This document shows, piece after piece, positions 26,718-36,900 of a stretch of DNA of 64,000 bases. Below the pieces are notes generated by a model. It did not search any database. It was not told the DNA's origin and saw only the letters and a list, made by a program, of their open reading frames with translations. The stretch lies in contig NZ_LMUJ01000024.1 in assembly GCF_009765975.1 (NCBI RefSeq), positions 68,179-132,178 on the forward strand. The letters are read 5' to 3'. The DNA comes from Acidisphaera sp. S103 (GTDB taxonomy: Bacteria > Pseudomonadota > Alphaproteobacteria > Acetobacterales > Acetobacteraceae). The stretch's first letter is position 1, and every line of letters begins with the position of its first letter. The position numbers and the translations under genes are program-made.

Positions 26718-28226
26718 ATGGCTGCGGCGATCGTGGCGATGACGAACATCGTGAAGACCTTCGGCGGCACCCAGGCCGTCAACCAGGTCGATTTCGCGGT
26801 CGCCTCGGGTGAGGTGCATGCCCTGCTGGGCGGCAACGGCGCCGGCAAATCCACTCTGATCAAGGTCCTGGCCGGGGTTTATCCCGCCGACGCGGGCGAA
26901 ATACGCGTGCATGACCGACTGGTCGATCCGCGCACCGACAAGCTGCCGATCGCCTTCATCCATCAGGACCTTGCACTGGTGGAGTGGATGAGTGTCGCGG
27001 AGAACATCGCGCTCGCCGCCGGGTATCCGCGCAAGCGGGGGCTGGTGGACTGGGCCGGCGTGCGCACCCAGGCTCGGCGTGCGCTGGATCTGATGGGGTG
27101 CGTGCTGGACACCGAGGCGCGCGTTGTCGACCTGACCCAGACCGACAAATCCATCGTCGCCATCGCACGTGCCCTGGCGACCGAGGCGGAGGTGATCGTG
27201 CTGGACGAACCCACCGCCAGCCTGCCGGAAAGCGAAGTGGCCAGGTTGTTCGCGGTCCTGGACCGGCTACGTCGCGCCGGCCGGGGCATGGTATATGTGA
27301 GCCACCGGATGGACGAGATTTTCCGCCTCGCCGATCGGGTCACGGTCATGCGCGACGGGCTCCGTGTGGCCACGCGAGCGATCGGCGAAACTTCACCGGC
27401 CGAGCTGGTGCAACTGATCGTCGGCCGCACACCCAAGCGACTCGCTGACCGGCCGCCGGTGGATCGTTCGGTCGCACTGCTGGCGTGCCGCGATCTGCGC
27501 ACCGAGGACGCCGGCCCTGTCAGCGTCTCCGTCCACCCCGGTGAAATCCTTGGCTTTGCCGGGCTGCGCGGCGCCGGGCAGGACAGCGTCGGGCGTGCCA
27601 TCTGCGGCATCGTGCCGGTTGATTCGGGCAGCATCGTCCTGGACGGCTGCCCGATCGCGCCGCGCAGCCCGGCGGATGCGGTGGCCGAGGGGATCGCCTT
27701 CGTGTCCAGCAAGCGGCAGGAGGAAAGCCTGGCGCTGATCCTGTCGGTGCGGGAAAATCTGTTCATGAACCCCGCGGTGGAGGGGCGCGGCGCGTTTTCG
27801 CCGATGCGGCAGGCGCGCGAGGTGGAACTGGCCGATGTCCGCCTGCGCGCGGTGGGTGCTCGTCCGCTGGTGACGGAACCCGCCATCCATACGTTTTCCG
27901 GTGGCAACCAGCAGAAAGTGGTGCTGGCGCGCTGGCTGGGCGGGTCGTCTCGGCTGCTGGTGCTGGAAGAGCCGACCATGGGGGTCGATGTCGGTGCCAA
28001 GGCGGATATCTATGGGCTGCTGGTGCAGCATGCCGCGGGTGGCGGCGCGGTGATCGTGGTGTCCTCCGACCTGGAGGAGATCGCCGCCATCTGCGATCGG
28101 GCGGTGATCTTCGATCGTGGCGTGATCTCGGCCGAGTTGCCGCGTGCAGACCTGACTGTCGCCAATCTGATTTCACATGTTGGCGGCGCGGTTGCCTCGC
28201 CGACCGGGGTGCCGCTGCATGGCTGA
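26718..28226 (+). CDS. Sugar-type ABC transporter ATP-binding protein (RbsA/XylG family)
   Basis: Double nucleotide-binding-domain ATPase of 502 residues. The first Walker A is GGNGAGKSTLIKVLAG, with LTQTDKSIVAIARALATE and VIVLDEPTASLPESE. The second domain has the degenerate loop GFAGLRGAGQDSVG normal for RbsA-type proteins, then FSGGNQQKVVLARWL and LLVLEEPTMGVDVGAK. AGGGGAAGG precedes the ATG at 26718. It energises the permease encoded next, with which it overlaps by 8 bases. Confidence 0.94.
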   Translation: MAAAIVAMTNIVKTFGGTQAVNQVDFAVASGEVHALLGGNGAGKSTLIKVLAGVYPADAGEIRVHDRLVDPRTDKLPIAFIHQDLALVEWMSVAENIALAAGYPRKRGLVDWAGVRTQARRALDLMGCVLDTEARVVDLTQTDKSIVAIARALATEAEVIVLDEPTASLPESEVARLFAVLDRLRRAGRGMVYVSHRMDEIFRLADRVTVMRDGLRVATRAIGETSPAELVQLIVGRTPKRLADRPPVDRSVALLACRDLRTEDAGPVSVSVHPGEILGFAGLRGAGQDSVGRAICGIVPVDSGSIVLDGCPIAPRSPADAVAEGIAFVSSKRQEESLALILSVRENLFMNPAVEGRGAFSPMRQAREVELADVRLRAVGARPLVTEPAIHTFSGGNQQKVVLARWLGGSSRLLVLEEPTMGVDVGAKADIYGLLVQHAAGGGAVIVVSSDLEEIAAICDRAVIFDRGVISAELPRADLTVANLISHVGGAVASPTGVPLHG

Positions 28227-29259
28227 ACGCAAATCGCATGTGCTGTTCAGGCTGATGTCGAACCAGGCACTGCTGCTGCTGACGGTGCTGTTGGCGCTGC
28301 TGTTCTCGGTCATCATGCCGCGGACGTTTCCCACCCTGCTGACGGTGCAGTCGATCCTGAGCGACAAGGCGATCGTGGCTTTCCTGGCGCTGGCCGAGAT
28401 GGCGGTGATTTCGTGCGCGCAGTTCGACCTGTCGATTGGGTTCAATGTCAGCCTGCTGCACAGCCTGGCGATCGGGTTGATCGTCAACGACAACCTGCCG
28501 TGGCCCGTGGTGTTCGCCATCGTGCTTGCCCTCGGCGTGTTCATGGGCGTGGTCAACGGGTTGCTGGTGCGGGTGGCGAAGATCGACAGCTTCATCGCGA
28601 CGCTGGGTGTCGGCACGTTCAATTATGGTCTCGCCGGCTGGTACACGGGCGGGCAGCAGTTGATCGGAAATCTGCCGGCGGGGTTCACCGCACTGGATCA
28701 GATCAGGGTGTTCGGCGTGCCGTTCTCGGCGCTGCTGTTGCTGGCCATCGCCGTGGTGATGTGGATCGTCTTCGAGTTCCTGCCGATCGGCCGGTACCTC
28801 TACGTGATCGGCGCCAATGAACGCACCGCGGAGCTGACCGGCATTCGGGTGAACCGCTATGTCATCGGCACCTTCATGGTGTCCGGGCTGCTGACCGCCG
28901 TCGCCAGCCTGGCGCTGGCCGCGCGCATCCAGGTGGGCCAGAGCAATGTCGGCCAGGAGTTCCTGTTGCCGGCCTTTGTCGGCGCGCTGCTGGGCGCCAC
29001 CACGGTGAAGCCGGGGCGGGTCAATGTGTGGGGCACGCTGGTGGCGGTGCTGATCCTGGCGGTCGGGATTTCCGGCATCGAGCAACTCGGTGGCGAGTTC
29101 TACGTGGAATCGCTGTTCAACGGCGGCGCGCTGGTGGTCGCCGTGGGCATGGCGGGGTGGGCTTCCCGTCGCCGCCTGAGGGCGTCCCGCGACAGCAGGG
29201 CCGCCGCTCGTGTCATCCCGCCCGACCCCGCTGCCGCGCCGCCGACCAAGACAACCTGA
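28219..29259 (+). CDS. Sugar-type ABC transporter permease (RbsC family)
   Basis: Inner-membrane channel of 346 residues with about ten hydrophobic segments. Family motifs include ISCAQFDLSIGFNVSLLHSL (the usual place of a DLSVG block), GLLVRVAKIDSFIATLGVGT and YVIGANERTAELTGIRVNRY. The ATG at 28219 overlaps the ATPase stop. The C-terminal tail after about residue 312 is Arg/Pro-rich and probably cytoplasmic. Confidence 0.93.
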   Translation: MAERKSHVLFRLMSNQALLLLTVLLALLFSVIMPRTFPTLLTVQSILSDKAIVAFLALAEMAVISCAQFDLSIGFNVSLLHSLAIGLIVNDNLPWPVVFAIVLALGVFMGVVNGLLVRVAKIDSFIATLGVGTFNYGLAGWYTGGQQLIGNLPAGFTALDQIRVFGVPFSALLLLAIAVVMWIVFEFLPIGRYLYVIGANERTAELTGIRVNRYVIGTFMVSGLLTAVASLALAARIQVGQSNVGQEFLLPAFVGALLGATTVKPGRVNVWGTLVAVLILAVGISGIEQLGGEFYVESLFNGGALVVAVGMAGWASRRRLRASRDSRAAARVIPPDPAAAPPTKTT

Positions 29260-29279
29260 TCAAGAAAAAGGGAAACACC

Positions 29280-30404
29280 ATGATCAAACGCAGACACATC
29301 GTATTGGGATCGGCCGGCTTGCTCGCCGCGCCGGCGCTGATCCGCTCTGGCTGGGCACAAGATTCGTCGGCCGCCGCCGTGTTGGCCGACGCCAAGGGCA
29401 GTATCGCCACGGCTGCCGCGCCGGCCAGCACCTGGACGGGACCGACCAGCGGGCCGAAGGCGCAGAAGGGGAAGAAGATCGTCTACATCTCCTCCGATCA
29501 GCGGAATGGCGGGGCGCTGGGGGTCGGCAAGGGAGTCGAGGAGGCGGCCAAGGCGATCGGCTGGGATTTCAAGATCATCGACGGCCAGGGCTCGGTGCCG
29601 ATGCAGACCAGCGGGGTCGGGCAGGCGATCGCACAGCGGCCGGACGGCATCATCCTGGGGACCATCGATGCGGTGGGGCAGAAGGCGACGCTGGTGCAAG
29701 CGACGCAACTCGGCATCAAGGTTGTGGGTTGGCACGCCAGCGCCGCGCCCGGACCGATCGAGGACCCGGCGGTGTTCGCCAACATTACCACCCCGCCCAA
29801 ACAGATCGCGCTGACCGCGGCGAACTATGCGATCGCCATGTCGGACGGCAAGGCGCAGGTCGCCATCATGCGCAATTCCGAAACCGCCATCGGGCGGCTG
29901 AAGGGCGATACGATCCGGGAGCGGATCGAGCAGTGCTCCACCTGCAAGGTGCTGTCGTTCAACATCATGCCGATCACCGAGAGCTCGGAACGGATGCCGG
30001 CGCTGACATCGTCTCTGCTGCAACGATTCCCCGGCCAGCTCAACTGGATGCTGGCGATCAACGATCTGTATTTCGACTTCGCCGTGCCGTCGCTGCGGTC
30101 CGCCAACATCCCTGTTGCGGGCTCGATTTCGCTGGTTTCGGCCGGCGACGGCAGCGTGTCGGCGTATCAGCGCATCCGGGTCGGCCAATACCAGGTCGCA
30201 ACGGTGCCGGAGCCGCTGAACCTGCACGGCTGGATGGCGGTGGACGAACTGAACAGAGCATTTTCGGGCGACAAATGGAGCGGGTACGTTCCGGGGGTGC
30301 ATCTGGTGACCAAGGACAATGTCGGCAAGGACGGCGGCCCGCAGAACCGCTTCGATCCGGACAACAAATATCGCGACGAATACCGCAAGATCTGGGGAGT
30401 CTGA
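29280..30404 (+). CDS. ABC transporter substrate-binding protein (periplasmic binding protein family 4 type)
   Basis: A protein of 374 residues with an export signal (MIKRRHIVLGSAGLLAAPAL; the KRR makes a Tat route possible). Then comes KGKKIVYISSDQRNGGALGV, IAQRPDGIILGTIDAVGQKA and AINDLYFDFAVPSLRSANIP, the fold of ribose-type receptors. The ligand cannot be deduced; the two Cys in EQCSTCKV might form a disulphide. It completes an importer with the two preceding genes. Confidence 0.9.
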   Translation: MIKRRHIVLGSAGLLAAPALIRSGWAQDSSAAAVLADAKGSIATAAAPASTWTGPTSGPKAQKGKKIVYISSDQRNGGALGVGKGVEEAAKAIGWDFKIIDGQGSVPMQTSGVGQAIAQRPDGIILGTIDAVGQKATLVQATQLGIKVVGWHASAAPGPIEDPAVFANITTPPKQIALTAANYAIAMSDGKAQVAIMRNSETAIGRLKGDTIRERIEQCSTCKVLSFNIMPITESSERMPALTSSLLQRFPGQLNWMLAINDLYFDFAVPSLRSANIPVAGSISLVSAGDGSVSAYQRIRVGQYQVATVPEPLNLHGWMAVDELNRAFSGDKWSGYVPGVHLVTKDNVGKDGGPQNRFDPDNKYRDEYRKIWGV

Positions 30405-30409
30405 CCGTC

Positions 30410-31645
30410 ATGACGCCCATCGCCAACAGCGCCAACATCTCCGTGCTCGGGCACACCGACCAGGGTGGCAAGCCCGACGGTGTGCAGATCATCGTGCATA
30501 ACGACCATGCCTATATCGGGCATATGTTTAGCGACGGCATTTCGGTGGTGAATGTTGCCGATCCGCGTAACCCTAGGGTGGTGAATTTCCTGGCCTGCCC
30601 GCCGAATACTCGGGCAAGCCACCTGCAGGTGCACGACGGTCTGATGCTGGCGGTGAACGCCGCCAATATGTGGGCGCTGCAGCAGTACCAGGATCAGAAG
30701 GATTATTTTTCCGCGCCGCTGGCCGACAGTTTTTCCAAGCGGGAGCGCGGGTTCGCGGCCGGGCTGCGCATCTACGATGTGAAGACCGATCCGGCCAACC
30801 CGCGGGAGATCGGGTTCTGCCCGGTCGAAGGAATCGGTCTGCATCGCATCTGGTGGGTGGGCGGACGCTACGCCTACGCATCGACGCATTTCGATGGCTA
30901 TACCGACCATATCATGGCGGTGTTCGATGTGGCTGACCCGACCAAGCCGCGGATGGTCGGAACGTGGGCTTTGCCGGGAATGAACCGGGGCGCGGGGGAG
31001 GAGCCGACGTGGCAACAGGGCAAACGCCGGGCGCTGCATCATGCTATCCTGGCGGGCAATCTGGCCTATGGCGCCTGGCGTGACGGCGGCTTTACCGTGC
31101 ATGACCTGACCGACCCGGTGGCGCCGAAGTTGGTCAGCCATCGGCTGTTGTCGCCGCCGTTTGCCGGCGGCAGCCATACGCCACTGCCGTTGCCGGGACG
31201 CGGGCTTGTCGTGTTGGCGGATGAGGCGACCACGGCGAATTGCGCGGCGGGTCATGCTTATACCTGGATCTTCGACGTGCGCGACCCGGGTAATCCGGTG
31301 TCGATCAGCACTCTGCCGCAGCCGACGGAGGCCAATTACTGTGCGGTTGGTGGCAAGTTCGGGCCGCACAATCTGCACGAGAACCGGCCGGGGTTGTTCC
31401 AGAGCGAGACCATCATCTTCGCCACCTGGCATAATGCCGGCGTGCGGGTGTTCGACACGTCGAATGCGTTCCAGCCGAGGGAAATCGGGTTCTGCGTGCC
31501 TCAGGCACCGGATCGGGTGGTGGATATCAGGCCGGGTGCCGTTCCGGTGACGCAATCCTGCGATATCTGCGTGGACCGGAATGGCGTGATGTATGTCACC
31601 GACACCAATGCGGGTCTGTCCATCCTGCAATTCAACGGGTCATGA
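30410..31645 (+). CDS. LVIVD-repeat beta-propeller protein
   Basis: A 411-residue protein built of repeats such as GISVVNVADPRNPRVVNFLA, GLRIYDVKTDPANPREIGFC, MAVFDVADPTKPRMVGTWAL and FTVHDLTDPVAPKLVSHRLL, the LVIVD pattern of a beta-propeller. His-rich stretches (RRALHHAIL, GPHNLHENRPG) could bind metal, which recalls selenium-binding/methanethiol-oxidase-like propellers. No signal peptide is seen. It lies 5 bases after the binding-protein gene and overlaps the GntR gene (ATGA), so it belongs to the locus. Function unknown. Confidence 0.85.
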   Translation: MTPIANSANISVLGHTDQGGKPDGVQIIVHNDHAYIGHMFSDGISVVNVADPRNPRVVNFLACPPNTRASHLQVHDGLMLAVNAANMWALQQYQDQKDYFSAPLADSFSKRERGFAAGLRIYDVKTDPANPREIGFCPVEGIGLHRIWWVGGRYAYASTHFDGYTDHIMAVFDVADPTKPRMVGTWALPGMNRGAGEEPTWQQGKRRALHHAILAGNLAYGAWRDGGFTVHDLTDPVAPKLVSHRLLSPPFAGGSHTPLPLPGRGLVVLADEATTANCAAGHAYTWIFDVRDPGNPVSISTLPQPTEANYCAVGGKFGPHNLHENRPGLFQSETIIFATWHNAGVRVFDTSNAFQPREIGFCVPQAPDRVVDIRPGAVPVTQSCDICVDRNGVMYVTDTNAGLSILQFNGS

Positions 31646-32325
31646 GCGGCAGCGCATCCAAGACCAAGGGGGCCAGTCCCCCCACCAGGTCCGGCATGAT
31701 CTACTCGACCTTGCGCCAGGATATCCTGCTGGGTGAGCTGGCACCGGCCGGGAAGCTGCGCATCGATCATCTGTGCCAGCGCTACGGTGTGACCAGCACG
31801 CCGATCCGCGAGGCGCTGAATCAGCTCGCCATGGAAGGGTTCGTGCAGCGCCGCGACCAGCGTGGGTTCTTCGTCGCCGAAGCGTCGATGACGGAGCTGG
31901 AGCAACTGACCAACACGCGCTGCTGGGTCGAGCCGATCGCTCTGCGCGAGGCGCTGGCGCATCGTACCGTGGCGTGGGAGGAGCATCTGGTGCTGACCTG
32001 CCACCGGATGCTGCGGGTGGAACGTTCGGTCACTGCCGAAACGTTCAAGGACAACCCGGAATGGGAAAAGGCACACCGAGCCTTCCACATGGCGCTGATC
32101 GCGACCTGTCCATCGCGCTGGCTGGTGGATTTCTGCGCGCTGCTGTCGGACCACGCCGCCCGCTATCGCAACCTGGCGATGTCGGTGATCTATCCGCAAC
32201 GCGACATCGCCGGTGAACATCGTGCGCTGATGGAAGCGGCGATCCACGGCGATGTGGAGGATGCGGTTACCAAGCTGGTCCAGCACTATCGCCGGACCGC
32301 CGATATCATCGTCAATTCAAAATAA
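31642..32325 (+). CDS. GntR-family transcriptional regulator (FadR/FCD type)
   Basis: A protein of 227 residues. The winged HTH is at about 18-85 (SGMIYSTLRQDILLGELAPA, YGVTSTPIREALNQLAMEGF, VQRRDQRGFFVAE). The C-terminal all-helical effector domain follows (EKAHRAFHMALIATC, EHRALMEAAIHGDVEDAV) with metal-binding His in usual FCD positions. It lies inside the operon and probably controls it in response to the imported compound or a product. Confidence 0.93.
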   Translation: MSGSASKTKGASPPTRSGMIYSTLRQDILLGELAPAGKLRIDHLCQRYGVTSTPIREALNQLAMEGFVQRRDQRGFFVAEASMTELEQLTNTRCWVEPIALREALAHRTVAWEEHLVLTCHRMLRVERSVTAETFKDNPEWEKAHRAFHMALIATCPSRWLVDFCALLSDHAARYRNLAMSVIYPQRDIAGEHRALMEAAIHGDVEDAVTKLVQHYRRTADIIVNSK

Positions 32326-32348
32326 AAACGAAACGAAGGGGAAGAGCC

Positions 32349-33413
32349 GTGCTGATCAAACGGGATCGTATTGAATTGGGTCATGCCACGGCGCCGTGCG
32401 GTTGCGGCCTGCATCGCCGCGGCTTTCTGGGTGCCGCGGCGGCTCTGGGCGTTGCCGCGATGACGCGTGGTGCCCGAGCGGCGCCGCAGCCGACGGTGAT
32501 CGACGTGCATCATCATTACACGTCCCCCGCGTTGCTGGCGATGATGCGGGGGCGCCGGACCCATCAGGGGTTCAACGAGGCGTGGACGTTGCAGAAGTCG
32601 TTGGATGCGATGGATGCCGCCGGGGTGGCCACGGCGGTGGTGTCCACCAGCGATCCCGGCGTGTTCTTCGGCGACTACGACGCGGCCAAGGCGCTCGCCA
32701 GGGACTGCAACGAATACCAGGCGCGTATGGTCGCGGACCACAAGGGCCGGTTCGGCATGTTCACCACACTGCCGCTGCCGGATATCGACAACACACTGGC
32801 CGAGATCGCCTATGGCATGGACACGCTGAAGGCGCAGGGCGTGGGCATGATGACGAGTTACGGCACCAAATATCTTGGCGATCCGGCGTTCGTGCCGGTA
32901 ATGCAGGAACTCAATCGCCGGAAGGCCACGGTGTTCGTGCATCCGCTGCAACCGGCCTGTTGCACCAACGTGGTCGCCGGCGTGCCTGACGTGGTGGTGG
33001 AGTATGGGACGGAAACGTCTCGCACGGTCGCCAGCCTGCTAATGAACCACACGACGATTCGGTTTCCTGATATCCGCTTTATCTTCTCGCATGGGGGCGG
33101 GGCCGTTCCGTTCCTGACGTTCCGCTTCTCGCGGATGGTCAGCGGCGATCCGGAACTGATGAAGGCCGAACCCGGCGGAGCGGTGCCGCTGATCCAGAAA
33201 CTGTATTTTGACACCGCCCAGGCATGGAATCAGTACACCATGCCGTCGCTGACCAAGCTGATGCCGGTCGATCATATCGTGTTCGGTTCGGACTTTCCGG
33301 CCGCGTCGCCGCTGGACGCGGTGAACGGTCTGCGCGCCTTCGGGTTGAGCGAGGACGCTCTGGGCAAGATCGAGCGGCACAACGCGCTGGGGATCCTGGC
33401 CAACCTCGCCTGA
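32349..33413 (+). CDS. Tat-exported amidohydrolase-2 (ACMSD-like) protein
   Basis: A protein of 354 residues. A Tat signal is present at the N terminus (HRRGFLGAAAALGVAAMTRG; Arg23-Arg24). Metal-site motifs are VIDVHHHYTSP (His54-His56), VFVHPLQP, FIFSHGGGAVPF and VFGSDFPAASP. These belong to the amidohydrolase-2 branch that includes 2-amino-3-carboxymuconate-6-semialdehyde decarboxylase and related aromatic-acid decarboxylases. Export is unusual for that branch. It is the last gene of the transporter locus, 23 bases after the GntR gene. Confidence 0.9.
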   Translation: MLIKRDRIELGHATAPCGCGLHRRGFLGAAAALGVAAMTRGARAAPQPTVIDVHHHYTSPALLAMMRGRRTHQGFNEAWTLQKSLDAMDAAGVATAVVSTSDPGVFFGDYDAAKALARDCNEYQARMVADHKGRFGMFTTLPLPDIDNTLAEIAYGMDTLKAQGVGMMTSYGTKYLGDPAFVPVMQELNRRKATVFVHPLQPACCTNVVAGVPDVVVEYGTETSRTVASLLMNHTTIRFPDIRFIFSHGGGAVPFLTFRFSRMVSGDPELMKAEPGGAVPLIQKLYFDTAQAWNQYTMPSLTKLMPVDHIVFGSDFPAASPLDAVNGLRAFGLSEDALGKIERHNALGILANLA

Positions 33414-33598
33414 TCCACCGAGGTCTATCGTCACTTTATCAGAACTATTTCGTCGTTGCGAAATCCGTCATGACAACGAAGGTGTGATCGGGCAACGCAA
33501 AACTGTTGCGGTATGATCGAGACGTCACGCGGCCTTGAAGCCATCGGCGCTGTGCTGGTGGTCACGGAGCATGCTCGACCGCGAGGAGATACCTTGAG

Positions 33599-33880
33599 AT
33601 GAATCGTAACAAAATGGTCATTGCCGTTACTTTGGCGACCTTGACCGTTGCACCTGGATTTGCGCGTGCCTGCACGCAGCAGGACGTGATGGCGAAAGGC
33701 GCGCAGCTCAGCCAGTTGATTCAGGCGAAGATGGCGGCGGATCCGTCCCAGGGGCAGGCGTTGATGGCGAAGATGCAGCCGGTCATGATGTCCTACCAGA
33801 CGCAGATGACGAGCGGCGGCGCGGTCGATTGGGACAAGGTCTGCGGTGAATATGACGATCTGATCAAGCAAGCCCAATAA
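33599..33880 (+). CDS. Small secreted protein of unknown function
   Basis: A protein of 93 residues with a clear signal peptide (MNRNKMVIAVTLATLTVAPG, cleaved near ARA). The mature part is helical and Met/Gln-rich with two Cys (ACTQQDV and KVCGEYDD) that could form a disulphide. A GAGGAGAT stretch lies upstream. No family was recognised. It stands alone between the amidohydrolase and the convergent histidine kinase gene. Confidence 0.75.
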   Translation: MNRNKMVIAVTLATLTVAPGFARACTQQDVMAKGAQLSQLIQAKMAADPSQGQALMAKMQPVMMSYQTQMTSGGAVDWDKVCGEYDDLIKQAQ

Positions 33881-33973
33881 CGAGCGAAACGATATCGCGA
33901 TCGGCGTCCGCCATGGGCTTCGGTCGCGGTTCGCCCGCTCGCATCGCGGCCGCAAAGATACGCGCGACCGCCC

Positions 33974-36900
33974 TTATGCCCGGTTGATCTGCTTCCTGGA
34001 CATCAGCAGGGCGTTGATCCGGTCGGCCAGTTGCATCCCTGTCACCGGCTTGCGCAACAGGGAGAATGTGCCGCTGATCGCACCGCCCACCGCCAGGGTG
34101 GCACCATCGCCGGCATATCCCGTCAGCAGTACGGCGGGCAGGCCCGGCCGCCGTTCCTGCGCCGCGCGGATCAGCGCCAGCCCGTCCATCCCCGGCATCG
34201 TCAGGTCGGAAACGATGATGTCCACGCGTTCGCCCGCCGCCAGCCGAACCAGGGCCGCCGCCCCACTGTCCGCGGGCAGCACCGCATGGCCCGCGTCCTC
34301 CAGCGACAGCGCCAGCACCTCCCGCACGATCGCGTCGTCATCGACCAGCAGCACGCGGGGCTTGCTGGCGATGGCCGCTGTCGCGGCGATGGTTTCCGCC
34401 GCAAACGGCGTCGAACCCGCGGCCCGCGGCAGCCACAGGCTGATGCGGGTGCCCCGGCCGACCACACTGTCGATGGACAGGCTGCCGCCGCTCTGTTCGA
34501 CGAAGCCCTTTGCCATTGCCAGCCCAAGTCCGGTGCCCTTGCCTGGCTCCTTGGTGGTGAAGAACGGTTCGGTCACACGCGCCAGCACAGCGTGGTCCAT
34601 GCCGTCCCCGGTATCGCTGACCACGATCCGCACGTAGTAACCTGGGGCAAGGCCGGCCGGATGCGGCAAGCCGGGCGACACCGTTTCCGACCCGGCGGCC
34701 AAGGTCAGCGTGCCGCCCAACGGCATCGCGTCCCGGGCATTGGTGGCCAGGTTGACCAGCACCGTTTCCAATTGCCCGCGATCCGCCAACAACGGCGGAA
34801 TGCCCGCCGGCACATCGATTTTGCACACGACCGAACCACCCAGCGTGTGGGTCAGCACCTCCGCCATGTCGGTCAGCAACGCGGCGACGTCGACGCTTTC
34901 CGCCCGCAGGTCGCCGCGGCGGGAAAACGCCAGCAACCGGCTGGTGATGGCCGCGCCGCGCCTGGCGGCATCCAGCACCATCCGCACATTGCGCAGGACG
35001 CGCTCGACGTCGTCCGGCCGGCGTTCGATCAGCGCTGCGCCACCCGAGACGGCCTGCAGCACGTTGTTGAAGTCATGCGCGATGCCGCCGGCGATCTGAC
35101 CCAGCGCATGCATCCTCTCGGCATGGGCGGCCCGCTGCTGTGCCGCCTCGCGCGCCGCCATTTCCTCCCGCACCCGCTGCTCCAGCCGGACATTGATCTG
35201 CTGCTGGAAGTCCAGCAGGCGCTTTTCGGCGTCGATATCCAGGAAGATGGCCAGGGCTTCCCGAACGGTCCCGTCTTCCTGCCGAAACGGGACGCTGCCG
35301 ACCTTGAACCATTTCTCGCTGCCGTCGGCGTCCCGGAACAGCATCTCCGCCCCCGGCAACGTGGTGTCGCCCCGATACAGCGCCCGCTGGATCGGGAAAT
35401 GTTCGGCTGGCAGAGGATTTCCACCCGGATCGTAGGCAATCCATTCGCCGCGCGGCGCGACCGCCATGGACGGAAGCACCGGGCCGATCAGGCGTTTCAT
35501 GTGCGCGTTGCCCAGGACGATCCGCCCGTCGGCATTGACGATCCCTACCCCGATCGGCATCGCCTCGATGACTTCCGACAGCCGGCTCCGTTCGGTTTCC
35601 AGCATCGAGATCAGCCGATCACGAGCCATTTCCGCTTCGTATCGCGCCGTGACGTCCATGTTGATGCCGACCATGCGGATCGCCCGTCCGTCGGCCCCGC
35701 GAATGGTCTGGCCGCGGCCCAGCAGGCGGCGCAGCGACCCGTCAGACAAAACCACGCTGTATTCCGTCATATAGGAACGCCCTGGCGACTTCAGCGCGGC
35801 CAGCAGCTCCTCCTGCACCCGGCGCAGGTCGGACCGATGCACGGTTTGCTGCCAGAGTTCGGGGCTTGGACCGCCGGGCCGCGGCTCCAGCCCATGCAGG
35901 CGCCACTGATGCTCGCTCCAGGTCAGCGTGTCGTTCACCACATGCCAGTCCCAGATGCCCAGGTTCGCACCCTCTCTGGCCAGTTCCAGGCGGTCCTCGT
36001 TGACGCGCAGCCCGGCTTCCGCCCGGCGCAGGTTGGTGACGTCGATCTGATTGATCAACACCAGGGTCCGCCCCTTCACAGGCACCGGCGCAACCGCGAT
36101 CAGCAGGTCGCGCGGGCCCAGTCTGCCCTGAACCCGGGTTTCGTAGCTGGCGCTGTGGCCGGCGACGACCGACTGGCAAATCGCCCGGATCCGTTCGTGA
36201 CTTGTCTGCAGGGCGAAATCGGTGATTGCGCGGCCGCGAAACTCCTCGATCGAGTAGCCCACATACGACGCCGCGACCGCGTTGCTGTCGATGACCCGCG
36301 TGGTGTCGGGGTCCAGCAGGATCGCGCCGCCGGGCGACCACTCGAACAGTGCTCGGAAGCGCGCCTCACTCTCCGCCAGGGCGTTGGCCGAGTCCCGTCG
36401 TCCGGCCGCCGCCGTCGTCAGCGCCAGGGCAACCATGTCGAATTCCGGCAGGCCGGTCGCCGACGGGCCGGCCGGCCCGATCTGGCCATCCTGCATCGCC
36501 AACCGCCGAAGTTGTTCGATTGGCCGGGTGATCCCCTTGGCGACCCACATCGCCATCGCCATGGCAATGGCCAGGACGACGGCACCGATCCCGACCACCC
36601 GCAGGATGGCCTCCCGCACCGGCCCGAAGACAACGTCGTTCGGCGCGGCGACAACCACCGTCCAGCCGAATGGCATGACATGCGTATAGGCCGCCGACGT
36701 TAAGACGTCTTTCGCAGCGGCCACCTGCGTCACCCCTTCCGCGTTGCTTCGGATGGTGTCCCACAGGGCGGCAGAGACTGGGGTGCCGGCGAACCGATCC
36801 AGTTCCGGAACGCGCGCGGCGATGACGCCAGCCGCGTCGACCACCATCACGCTGCCGTCCTGCGGCAGGCGCTGGCGGGCGATCAGGTCCGCGATCACGC

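Noticed and set aside
27763-30302. Minus-strand frames opposite the ABC transporter genes
   Set aside because: They overlap clear transporter coding sequence and show no domain.
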